From: Polyangiaceae bacterium
GTDB taxonomy: Bacteria; Myxococcota_A; Polyangia; Polyangiales; Polyangiaceae
Direction of reading: 5' to 3'
Assembly: GCA_009781005.1 (NCBI GenBank)
Contig: WQYX01000010.1
Span: 1 to 64,000 of the forward strand
Length of the DNA: 64,000 nt
The position numbers were made by a program, and so were the translations under genes. This document shows, piece by piece, positions 24,838 to 32,171 of the stretch. Below the pieces are notes generated by a model, which saw nothing but the letters and a program-made list of their open reading frames with translations, had not been told where the DNA came from and did not search any database. How positions within the stretch are numbered: the first letter of the stretch is position 1; each line of letters opens with the position of its first letter.

Positions 24838-26955
24838 CTAGAAATGGATGCAGCGACCGCCCATTGCTATGTACTTATACCGGGCCGGGCGTTCGTAACC
24901 ATACCCAACAGGGTGTCCCTGCCATGATCCGCTGCGTGACCAGACCACGTAGGGGACCTTATAATCATCAATGGTGCCCGAGCTTCCGTAAGTTGCGGTG
25001 ATCACGTTGCCTCCGAGGTCGGCGTGTCCCTTTGGCCCGTTGCCTAGTGGGAAACGCCCTGGTGGTGCAACGAAGATCGAGTAGTCGGCCCATTTAGGAC
25101 CTGTTACTCGATCTGGATTTGGGTCTGATATTAGGGTGGCGCCACCCCAGTAGTTTACATTGTAGTTTGCGAAGAAGTTCCCCGTTGGGGCTGGACGTGT
25201 GGGGTTCTCAATGGGATTGCCATACCCATCCGTACCTGCATAATTCATGAAGCAGCCATCTCCGTTGGCTCCCGGGTCGGTATCGTACTCCGTGCAATAG
25301 CCGGCCGGCCTGTGCGCGTCGTCCCCTGGACCCCATGGGTACGTTTGAGGGCCCCATGCGGTGTCGAGCTCACTCTGCTTTGCGAGCCTGCCCCCGTCCC
25401 ACGCGCAGAACGCAGCGAGCATGGGAGCGGTCGTGCAGTTGAGGGAGCGCTCATCGAGCATGTCCTGCGAATACTGCTGCATATCTCCAAAGCGCGCGTT
25501 GATGTTGTCAGGTAGGCGGTACGTGCGTGCACCAAAGCCGTAAATGTTGCAGCCCCCATTCCCGGAATACGGGTCACCACTGTCAATAAAGGATTGGTCA
25601 GACCTGTGACCGTACGGACCGAGCTCCTGGTAGATGCCCGTGAAATCAGTATCTAGCGTCCCATTGCCGACCCACCCCTGCCCATTGTCGAGCATCGTTG
25701 GAAGCATGTCCGCCCAGTACGCGGGCCAATCCGCAGGCTTGTTCGCATTGAGCCATGCGCGCATGTTGCCATTCCACCCGTTGGCGGGATCCGTGAGGTA
25801 AGTGACGAACTGACGGAAACGCCCCGCCGTAATATTGTATTTGTCGAGGTTCACGGAGCCCGCACCGGCGATGGGCAGGCTCGTGCAGCAGTCCTCGTTG
25901 CCATTCGGTCCGCACGTGGTGCCACCGTGGAGCATGTTGCAGCTCCGAGAAGCGACACAAATCCCTCCGTTGCACATCCCGCTCAGGCAATCCACGTTAT
26001 TCAGGCACGTCTTCCCAGATCCGCAAGCCGGCGCGCCCGTGTTTATGCCATCGCCCGAGGACCCGCAGTCGACATCGGTCTCATTGCCATTCTTGATTTT
26101 GTCATTGGCACTTGGTGCGGCGCATTTCGAATTGGTGCAAACACCGTCGGCGCAGTCGCCCCCGCTATTGCACGCCCCGCCCGTTGCACACCCGCTGCAA
26201 GATCCACCGCAATCGACGCCGGTCTCGTCGCCATTCTTCTCGTTGTCATTGCATGTTGGCGCCGCGCAAGTCCCGCCCGCGCCCGTGCACACGAGATTCA
26301 CGCAGTCGGATCCTTCGTTGCACCCATCGCCATCGCCGCAAGGCGGTGCAAACGTGTTCGTGCCATCGCCCGAGGATCCGCAGTCGACGCCGGTCTCATT
26401 GCCGTTCTTCACCTGGTCGCTGTTGGTTGGCTTGGCGCATCGATGGTTGCTCGTCGCGCAGACGCCATCCGCGCAATCGCTATTCGTCGCGCACTTTTGG
26501 CTCATCGCGCACGGTGCGCAACTGCCGCCACAATCAACGTCGGTCTCGTCGCCGTTCTTCACGCCATCGCTGCACGTCTCTGCCACGCATCGCGCTTGGT
26601 CGCAGTGCTGGCTTATGCAGTCGGAGTTCTTCGTGCACGCTTCGCCATCGGCGCATGGCGGCTCCGCACACGTTGCCGCCACGCATCGCGCTTGGTCGCA
26701 GTGCTGGCTTATGCAGTCGGAGTTCTTCGCGCATGCGCTTCCGTCGTCACACGGCGGATTCGCACATAACGTTGGCGTGACGCCGCTGTCACCGTCATTG
26801 ACGTTGCCGTCACTGCCGTCGACTCCCGCGTCGTCGCCCGTGGTTCCAGTTTCATCTCCCGAAAGTCCGGAAGGGTTGTCGGTGCCCGAGCTGCCCGAGC
26901 ACCCGACAAGGATCAATGCTGTAGCAATTAAGATTGAATTTGGTGTTCGGTACAT
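24838..26955 (-). CDS. Cysteine-rich repeat lipoprotein with C-terminal FGE-sulfatase-type domain
   Basis: 705 aa. Signal peptide with lipobox LVGC (Cys about 19) and a Ser/Gly/Asp linker. Residues about 60-345 hold repeats of the form CxDxxKNGDETDVDCGGxCxxC and CxxNSDCxxxxC, a cysteine-rich array typical of myxobacterial cell-surface proteins. Residues ~360-705 match the formylglycine-generating-enzyme/sulfatase-modifying-factor fold (ITAGRFRQFV, WDGGRLAKQSE, PWGPGDD, APPGRFPLGNGPKGHADLGG), probably used as a C-type-lectin-like binding fold; catalytic Cys residues were not checked. A paralogue is at 42806. DNA repeats inside the gene indicate recent internal duplication. Confidence 0.88.
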   Translation of the reverse strand: MYRTPNSILIATALILVGCSGSSGTDNPSGLSGDETGTTGDDAGVDGSDGNVNDGDSGVTPTLCANPPCDDGSACAKNSDCISQHCDQARCVAATCAEPPCADGEACTKNSDCISQHCDQARCVAETCSDGVKNGDETDVDCGGSCAPCAMSQKCATNSDCADGVCATSNHRCAKPTNSDQVKNGNETGVDCGSSGDGTNTFAPPCGDGDGCNEGSDCVNLVCTGAGGTCAAPTCNDNEKNGDETGVDCGGSCSGCATGGACNSGGDCADGVCTNSKCAAPSANDKIKNGNETDVDCGSSGDGINTGAPACGSGKTCLNNVDCLSGMCNGGICVASRSCNMLHGGTTCGPNGNEDCCTSLPIAGAGSVNLDKYNITAGRFRQFVTYLTDPANGWNGNMRAWLNANKPADWPAYWADMLPTMLDNGQGWVGNGTLDTDFTGIYQELGPYGHRSDQSFIDSGDPYSGNGGCNIYGFGARTYRLPDNINARFGDMQQYSQDMLDERSLNCTTAPMLAAFCAWDGGRLAKQSELDTAWGPQTYPWGPGDDAHRPAGYCTEYDTDPGANGDGCFMNYAGTDGYGNPIENPTRPAPTGNFFANYNVNYWGGATLISDPNPDRVTGPKWADYSIFVAPPGRFPLGNGPKGHADLGGNVITATYGSSGTIDDYKVPYVVWSRSGSWQGHPVGYGYERPARYKYIAMGGRCIHF
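26582..26729 (-). repeat. Direct 52-bp identical repeat inside the cysteine-rich gene
   Basis: 26582-26633 and 26678-26729 are identical over 52 bp, offset by 96 bp (32 codons). They encode NSDCISQHCDQARCVA twice. The identity at synonymous sites suggests recent tandem duplication or gene conversion. Confidence 0.9.
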
Positions 26956-27158
26956 ACTTCCAGATGAGCGCTCGCCGCGCCTCCGGTCAAGACGCTCAAC
27001 ACCATGAAAATGCGGTTTGAAAGTCTGCCTTTACTGCCGCAAAAAGGCTGCAATAAAACCTCGATGATTCCCCCGGTGATGCGAGAACGCGGCGCACTCT
27101 GGATCGATGTGGAACCAGCCCGCTTCCCAGTCACTCTGACGTCATTAGCTTGGCTCGC

Positions 27159-27857
27159 ATGATCACCATCCGACGCGCAGAAGACCGCGGGCACGCTGAC
27201 CATGGCTGGCTCGACACCCGTCACACCTTCTCGTTCGCGGACTACTACGACCCCGCGCACATGGGATTTCGCACGCTGCGTGTCATCAACGATGATCGCG
27301 TCGTGGCTGGCGCCGGCTTCGGCACGCATCCCCATCGCGACATGGAGATCCTCTCATACGTGCTCGAAGGTGCACTCGAGCACAAAGACTCCATGGGTCA
27401 CGGAGCGGTGCTGCATTATGGCGATATCCAGCACATGAGCGCGGGCAGCGGCGTGCGTCACAGCGAGTTCAACTCATCGAAGACCGATCCTCTGCACTTT
27501 CTCCAGATCTGGATCATGCCCACCAAGCTCGGGATAAAACCGGGCTACTCGGAGAAAACCTTCAGCGAGAGCGAGAAGCGAGGAAAGCTTCGTCTCATCG
27601 CATCACCGGACGGCACAGACGGATCGTTCGCCATCAACGCCAGTGCGTGCGTCCATGCAACCCTTCTCGAGAAGGGCGAGAGGATCGAGTATGTCGTTCC
27701 GCCGGGGCGTCACGCATGGATTCACGTTGCCACCGGCGATGCGCGTGTCGACGGGCAGGATCTTCATGCTGGCGACGGCGCATCCACCAGCGACGCGGGA
27801 CCTCTCGCGATCGAAGGCGCAAGTCGCGTAGAGGTCCTAGTCTTCGACCTCTCCTAA
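27159..27857 (+). CDS. Pirin-family bicupin protein
   Basis: 232 aa starting MITIRRAEDRGHADHGWLD, the standard pirin start; an upstream in-frame TTG at 27150 is less likely. The N-terminal cupin carries the full metal set H57, H59, H101 and E103 (THPHRDME and RHSEFN), as in YhhW and human pirin. YhhW-type members have quercetin 2,3-dioxygenase activity in vitro; the physiological role here is unknown. It stands alone, and its TAA stop touches a family B palindrome shared with the convergent transglutaminase gene. Confidence 0.92.
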   Translation: MITIRRAEDRGHADHGWLDTRHTFSFADYYDPAHMGFRTLRVINDDRVVAGAGFGTHPHRDMEILSYVLEGALEHKDSMGHGAVLHYGDIQHMSAGSGVRHSEFNSSKTDPLHFLQIWIMPTKLGIKPGYSEKTFSESEKRGKLRLIASPDGTDGSFAINASACVHATLLEKGERIEYVVPPGRHAWIHVATGDARVDGQDLHAGDGASTSDAGPLAIEGASRVEVLVFDLS

Positions 27858-27979
27858 GACCGCTTTCAAGTTGACGCGAGGTCGAGGCGGGGCCGAGCAG
27901 CGGACCGGAACAGCCTTGAAGGGCTTTGAGGACCGCAGCGCAGGCCCCAACGAGGAGATCGCGGCAAATCGAAAGCGGT
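27858..27979. repeat. Palindromic repeat family B between pirin and transglutaminase genes
   Basis: 122 bp filling the whole convergent gap. The ends GACCGCTTTCAAGTTGACGC and (inverted) AACCGCTTTCGATTTGCCGC form inverted repeats. A second copy at 49043-49210 shares long identical tracts. The right end is part of the TAA stop codon of the opposing gene. Likely a two-way terminator. Confidence 0.85.
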
Positions 27980-29586
27980 TACCATAGCTGGCCGCTGCCG
28001 CAGCGGGCGTTGCCCAACGTTCGCGCACCGAGATCGTAGTCGCCGAGTTGCACGCGGGTTGGAATGACGAGCGCGCCGTCGTAAGCGCCGTGTTCATCCG
28101 TCGCGAGTTCACCGATCGGGATCTCCTCGACGCGTCCGCGCGAGTCGTGTCGGCGCAAGTAGATCTGAATCGCAAGATGATCGCAGAATTCGCCGTTCGC
28201 GCTGACCTGTCCGCGCATGCGCAGCGGAGTCCCTCGCTTGGCCTCGAAGCTTTCGAGCGTCATCGTGATCGTCGAAGTAGGTCGCTCATCGCCGGGCTCC
28301 GGATCACGCGATGTGCGAGCATCGTCGATGCTGTTCGGAGATGCAGCGTCGGCCGTGGACGTTGCATCCGGCCCGTTGCTGGGCGCACCAGCATCGTTTT
28401 GCTGCGCGCGCCGTGCCCGGTCGCCGAGATCTTGGCCGCGCGTGGAGCCCTGCGGCCACGCGAACGGATCTTGCGGCGGATCGTAGGGCACGTTCGACGC
28501 CAAGGGTTCGTCCAGCATGCGGCCTGCGCCGCCGAGATCGATCCGCTGCCACAAGCGGCCGTTATGGACTTCGACCCACGCGTGCGCCTCGTTGACGATC
28601 ATGCGCGTTGGAATGCCGAGCGAGAGCGCCGTGACCATGAATGCGAAAGAGCGATGACGGCACACGCCCTTCTTCGACAACGCGAGATCGAGATAGATGT
28701 CACGCGCCACGGGCGGCGGCTCGTCTGAATCGGTGAAGCCACGGAAGTACTCGACGAGCTTCGTGACGTTGTCGTGCGGACTCATTTTTCGCGACACGCC
28801 GATCTTCTGCGCGACCTCCTTGGCGGCGAGGCGAACCGGAGTTGGCAGCGCCGCGGTTATCGGAAGTTCGCTCCAGGAGGGGTTGCCGAAGTCGCCACCG
28901 AAAGCAGCGCGCGCAATGGCGAGCTCGACAACGAACCGAACGCGCGCGGCGCGATCGCCCTCGATAAACCAGTTGTCTGCGCCGTCATGAAAGAGCCGGA
29001 AGCCAACGTCTTGGGCACCGATACCTGCCCGGGCACGGAGCACGCGCGCACCTGGGCCGACCGACGGAATGCGAACTTTCGACTTGGGCGCGACCTCGAC
29101 CACCATGTCGCCGAAGAAATGCTCGTCGTCGGCTCCTGGGGATGGCAATCCCGACACGGCAAGCGGGACGAGGCGCGAGTCGCTGACCTTGAGCGTGTAA
29201 GATGCATCAATCGTGTCGAACGCGCTCAGCCGCTTGAACGGTGCCGTGGATGGCGAGAACGGGTCGTCGTACGGCAGAACGTCCGGTCTCCGCGTGTCAC
29301 GATCTGGACGAAACGTGCTATCGGGCACGTCCCCGCGCGGCGTCGACTCATACGAACGCTCGCTGTTGGAGATCTCGCGATTCGGATCGGGTGCCGGTAC
29401 GAGCCCGTGCTGCGTTTTGATAGCGGGGGGCAAATCCCCACCGAGCAATGCGGACAGCTCCAGGTCTTCGCGCGGATCGGCGGGGATGGGCTCGTGGACG
29501 ATGGGTCCAGATGCAGGGCGCTCGGCCGCGACCGGCGAGGCCGCGGCGAGCGTGAAGAGCAGGATCAAGATGGGCCAACGCCGCAT
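27979..29586 (-). CDS. Secreted transglutaminase-like (papain-fold) protein
   Basis: 535 aa with a signal peptide (hydrophobic ILILLFTLAAAS, then AAERP). Residues ~30-110 are Pro/Asp-rich. A transglutaminase-core domain spans about 255-360, with the triad C309 (KKGVCRHRSFAF), H335 (NEAHAWVEV) and D350 (RIDLGG). After a low-complexity Asp/Ser/Pro linker comes a C-terminal Ig-like beta domain (about 435-535). Such proteins act as proteases, amidases or crosslinkers; the substrate is unknown. A WGXW-type lipoprotein gene lies just upstream (26 bp), possibly in one operon. Confidence 0.85.
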   Translation of the reverse strand: MRRWPILILLFTLAAASPVAAERPASGPIVHEPIPADPREDLELSALLGGDLPPAIKTQHGLVPAPDPNREISNSERSYESTPRGDVPDSTFRPDRDTRRPDVLPYDDPFSPSTAPFKRLSAFDTIDASYTLKVSDSRLVPLAVSGLPSPGADDEHFFGDMVVEVAPKSKVRIPSVGPGARVLRARAGIGAQDVGFRLFHDGADNWFIEGDRAARVRFVVELAIARAAFGGDFGNPSWSELPITAALPTPVRLAAKEVAQKIGVSRKMSPHDNVTKLVEYFRGFTDSDEPPPVARDIYLDLALSKKGVCRHRSFAFMVTALSLGIPTRMIVNEAHAWVEVHNGRLWQRIDLGGAGRMLDEPLASNVPYDPPQDPFAWPQGSTRGQDLGDRARRAQQNDAGAPSNGPDATSTADAASPNSIDDARTSRDPEPGDERPTSTITMTLESFEAKRGTPLRMRGQVSANGEFCDHLAIQIYLRRHDSRGRVEEIPIGELATDEHGAYDGALVIPTRVQLGDYDLGARTLGNARCGSGQLW

Positions 29587-29612
29587 AGCAACGCCGTGGC
29601 CCGCCCGCTTGC

Positions 29613-30008
29613 TCAGCGCCGGTTGTTGTTTCTGTTGTTGCTCGGCTGCGATCTATTATTTTGCGGCGACGACCAGCGGCCAGCTTGGTAATACGTCCTG
29701 CCGCCGCGGTTCGTATACGTTGGTCCGACCCACGTGGCGCCCGCGTGCGGCGGGTTCGTGTAGTGGCCAGGAACCCACGTATATCGCCCCCCGTTCCAGT
29801 GTTGGTAACCACCAATCCACACGGACGTCGTGGTTGGGGGTGCCGGCCGAACCTCATATACCGGCGGGGGCGGCGGGCTGCTAACGACGACAGCGTCAGG
29901 GTAATCTACGTCGTAGCCTGCCTGGCCTCGGACGGTACACCCGCCTGCCATGAGCGGTACGACGGAGATAAATGCGAGGACGCGTGCTCGAGTCGACTTG
30001 TGCAACAT
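29613..30008 (-). CDS. YXWGXW-type repeat lipoprotein
   Basis: 131 aa. Signal peptide ending in a lipobox (LMAGGC, Cys about 24). A PPPPP stretch is followed by aromatic-Gly repeats (VWIGGYQHWNGGRYTWVPGH, ATWVGPTY, YYQAGRW) typical of the YXWGXW repeat family, and the protein ends in an Asn/Arg-rich tail. Probably a lipidated surface or periplasmic protein. Function unknown. It is divergent from the UDP-sugar pyrophosphorylase gene across a 248-bp gap. Confidence 0.75.
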   Translation of the reverse strand: MLHKSTRARVLAFISVVPLMAGGCTVRGQAGYDVDYPDAVVVSSPPPPPVYEVRPAPPTTTSVWIGGYQHWNGGRYTWVPGHYTNPPHAGATWVGPTYTNRGGRTYYQAGRWSSPQNNRSQPSNNRNNNRR

Positions 30009-30256
30009 TCGAAGGACTCCCGGTAGTACGAAATTGATGGCGCTTCGGTCACATTTCGAGGCGCCCGGCTGCGGTTGCAGCTTACGCCAATCCTTCCAAA
30101 AGTCTCCCAGGATCGACGCTCTGCCACCGCATGCCGTGTTAGACGGCGAGTCCTAAGGGATAAAGGGGCAATTCACACTTCGTTACACGCGTCTGCCGTC
30201 GCATGCCGCGGCGAAAGTCTTCTTCGCCCGGTTCAACGCCGTGTAATCTGCACGTG

Positions 30257-31405
30257 ATGGCTGCTCTTGCGGACGAGTTGAAGTCGTTGCCTCCGGCTCT
30301 GGTTTCGCAGCTGAAGGAGGCCGGGTTCGATGAAGAGGCATTCCTTGCTCTCGCGGCAACGTTGAACGAAGGAGACCCGGTCACGCGCCGGCGCACGCGC
30401 AACGTCGTTGGGGGCAAGGTCGCGCCGCCACCGCCGGGGTCGGTCGTGAAGCTCCCCACGGAAGGCTCACCCGAGCACGCCCGCATGCGAGCGCGAGGGC
30501 AAGCTGCCATGCAAAATGGAGAGCTTGCATCCTGCACAATGGCCGGTGGCATGGCAACGCGCATGGGCGGCATCGTCAAGGCGCTCGCAGAAGTGTGGGA
30601 CGGCCACACGTTCCTCGAGCTTCGGCTGAACGAAAAGCGATCGATCGACGAGCGTACCGGCCGCTCCATTCCGCTTTGGTTCATGACGAGCGAAGCCACG
30701 CACGACGCGATCGTTCATGCGCTCGAGGCAGTAGCGGGGCACGAGCAGTTGGGCGTCTTCATGCAGAACCTGTCGATGCGTCTGACGAAGGACGGTTCGC
30801 TCTTCCGCGGTAGCGACGGTGTGCCGAGCCTCTACGCAACGGGCCACGGCGATCTCGTCGATGCGTTGCGCAGAAGCGGCTTGCTCCATCGGTTCGTTGC
30901 GGCGGGCGGCAAATGGGTGTGGATTACAAACATCGACAACCTCGGTGCGTCGGTCGATCCGGTCGTTCTCGGGCACTTCATCGAGGCCGCAGAGAAAGGG
31001 GCTGCGGTGCAGTGTGAGGTATGCCGCAAGGAGGGCGACAAGGGCGGCATTCCGGTGTTCGCCGAAGGCAGAGTGCAGGTCCTCGAGGAGTTCCGCCTCC
31101 CGCCCGATTTCGATCCGAAGTCCGTCGACGTCTTCAACACGAACACGTTTCTCGTGCGCGCCGAACCGCTCGCAACGACGCCGTTTCATTGGACGTACTT
31201 CGAAGTCGAAAAGACGGTCGAGGGTCGTCCGGCCGTGCAATTCGAGCGGCTCCTGCAGGAGATCACCGCGCAGCTTCTGTCGATCTACGTCGAGGTGCCG
31301 CGCGACGGAGTCGCATCGCGCTTTCTGCCGGTCAAAGATTTCGACGAACTCGCTCGTCGGCGCACGACCATCGAGGTCGTCGCAAAAGATCGTGGCATGG
31401 TATAG
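30257..31405 (+). CDS. UTP-glucose-1-phosphate uridylyltransferase-type (UDPGP) nucleotidyltransferase
   Basis: 382 aa from ATG 30257 (MAALADELKSLP); an upstream ATG at 30203 lacks support. It belongs to the eukaryotic-type UDP-sugar pyrophosphorylase family, not the bacterial GalU family: the nucleotide-binding loop is MAGGMATRMGG, and later motifs are VWITNIDNLGA, KGGIPVFAEG and NTNTFLVRAEPL. It should make UDP-glucose or UDP-GlcNAc from UTP and sugar-1-phosphate. It could supply precursors for surface polysaccharides, including Pel, but it is 15 kb away. The DUF2505-like gene follows closely. Confidence 0.85.
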   Translation: MAALADELKSLPPALVSQLKEAGFDEEAFLALAATLNEGDPVTRRRTRNVVGGKVAPPPPGSVVKLPTEGSPEHARMRARGQAAMQNGELASCTMAGGMATRMGGIVKALAEVWDGHTFLELRLNEKRSIDERTGRSIPLWFMTSEATHDAIVHALEAVAGHEQLGVFMQNLSMRLTKDGSLFRGSDGVPSLYATGHGDLVDALRRSGLLHRFVAAGGKWVWITNIDNLGASVDPVVLGHFIEAAEKGAAVQCEVCRKEGDKGGIPVFAEGRVQVLEEFRLPPDFDPKSVDVFNTNTFLVRAEPLATTPFHWTYFEVEKTVEGRPAVQFERLLQEITAQLLSIYVEVPRDGVASRFLPVKDFDELARRRTTIEVVAKDRGMV

Positions 31406-31469
31406 CGAAGAGCGAGGGGGCGCTTCGCCCGCAAAGTTTCTCACACGCATCTCGCAGGTCGGCCTGTCC

Positions 31470-31976
31470 GTGCAGTTCGAGATCAATCACGACTTCGACA
31501 TTCCGCTCGATGCATTGGAGCTTGCGGCGATATCCCCGCATCTCGCGCACACGCTTGCGCGCCGCTTGCCGAACGTCGAGAACGTCGAGGTGCGTGAACA
31601 CGTCCTCGAGGGCGCGTTGCTCGATCGCGTGTGGAGTTACCATGCGAACGTTCGGCTCCCTGCGTTTGCGAAGAAGCACGTGACGCCGGACATGACGGCG
31701 TGGGACGAGACATTCACGTACGACATCGCGAAGCACGCGGCGCATTGGTCGGTCGTCCCGCACGGCAAGCCCGAGTGGCGCAAGTACTTCGAGGCCTCCG
31801 GCACGTACGTGCTCTTGCAGATGGAGCACGGAAAAGCGCGCCGCACCGTCGCGGGGAATCTCGAGCTTCGCGTGCCCATCCTGCGTCGCACGGCCGAGAA
31901 ACTCATTGTCGCGGAGGTGAAAAAGATGTTCGACGCGGAGGCGGAGACGCTCCGAGATCTCGCAACGTTGGGGTAG
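31470..31976 (+). CDS. DUF2505-like (START/SRPBCC-fold) protein
   Basis: 168 aa if translated from GTG 31470 (VQFEINHDFDIPLDALELA). The frame is open further upstream, and GTG 31392, overlapping the pyrophosphorylase stop, is an alternative. The N-terminal FEINHDFDIPLDAL, a middle TWDE-like strand and the C-terminal amphipathic helix ending RTAEKLIVAEVKKMFDAEAE fit the helix-grip fold of DUF2505 proteins, possibly binding a hydrophobic ligand. Probably cotranscribed with the upstream gene. The TAG stop lies in a family C repeat. Confidence 0.6.
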   Translation: MQFEINHDFDIPLDALELAAISPHLAHTLARRLPNVENVEVREHVLEGALLDRVWSYHANVRLPAFAKKHVTPDMTAWDETFTYDIAKHAAHWSVVPHGKPEWRKYFEASGTYVLLQMEHGKARRTVAGNLELRVPILRRTAEKLIVAEVKKMFDAEAETLRDLATLG

Positions 31977-32110
31977 TTAAGTAGACCCCACCGCGCGGTC
32001 TCGCCTTCGGCTCGCCGCGCGTGCTCCCCTTGGGCTGGTGCTCGTCAGGCGGACCGAAGCGGTCCGCCTTCCTGCGCGCCGCCAGGGGAGCCCGCAGCTG
32101 CGGCAGCAAG
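31974..32110. repeat. Family C repeat with internal terminator-like hairpin
   Basis: Begins at the TAG stop of the preceding gene with TAGTTAAGTAGACCCCACCG, shared with 22373-22398. A perfect 9-bp stem lies inside (AGGCGGACC at 32047-32055, GGTCCGCCT at 32061-32069). GTCGCTCGCGACGG at 32126-32139, just downstream, is a sub-motif also found in families A and D. It likely ends transcription before the SppA-fusion gene. Confidence 0.6.
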
Positions 32111-32171
32111 ATTGTTCGGGCTGTGCGTCGCTCGCGACGGTTATGAAATGCGTTTTCGAGGAGAGGTGAAC

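Noticed and set aside
26036-26760. Regularly spaced repeats that could suggest a CRISPR array
   Set aside because: The spacing follows codons of a cysteine-rich coding region, units diverge at the third base, and no cas genes are present.
25835-27007. 390-codon open frame on the + strand rich in Pro/Ser/His
   Set aside because: It mirrors the cysteine-rich repeats of the - strand lipoprotein gene; its repeats are reverse translations of that array.
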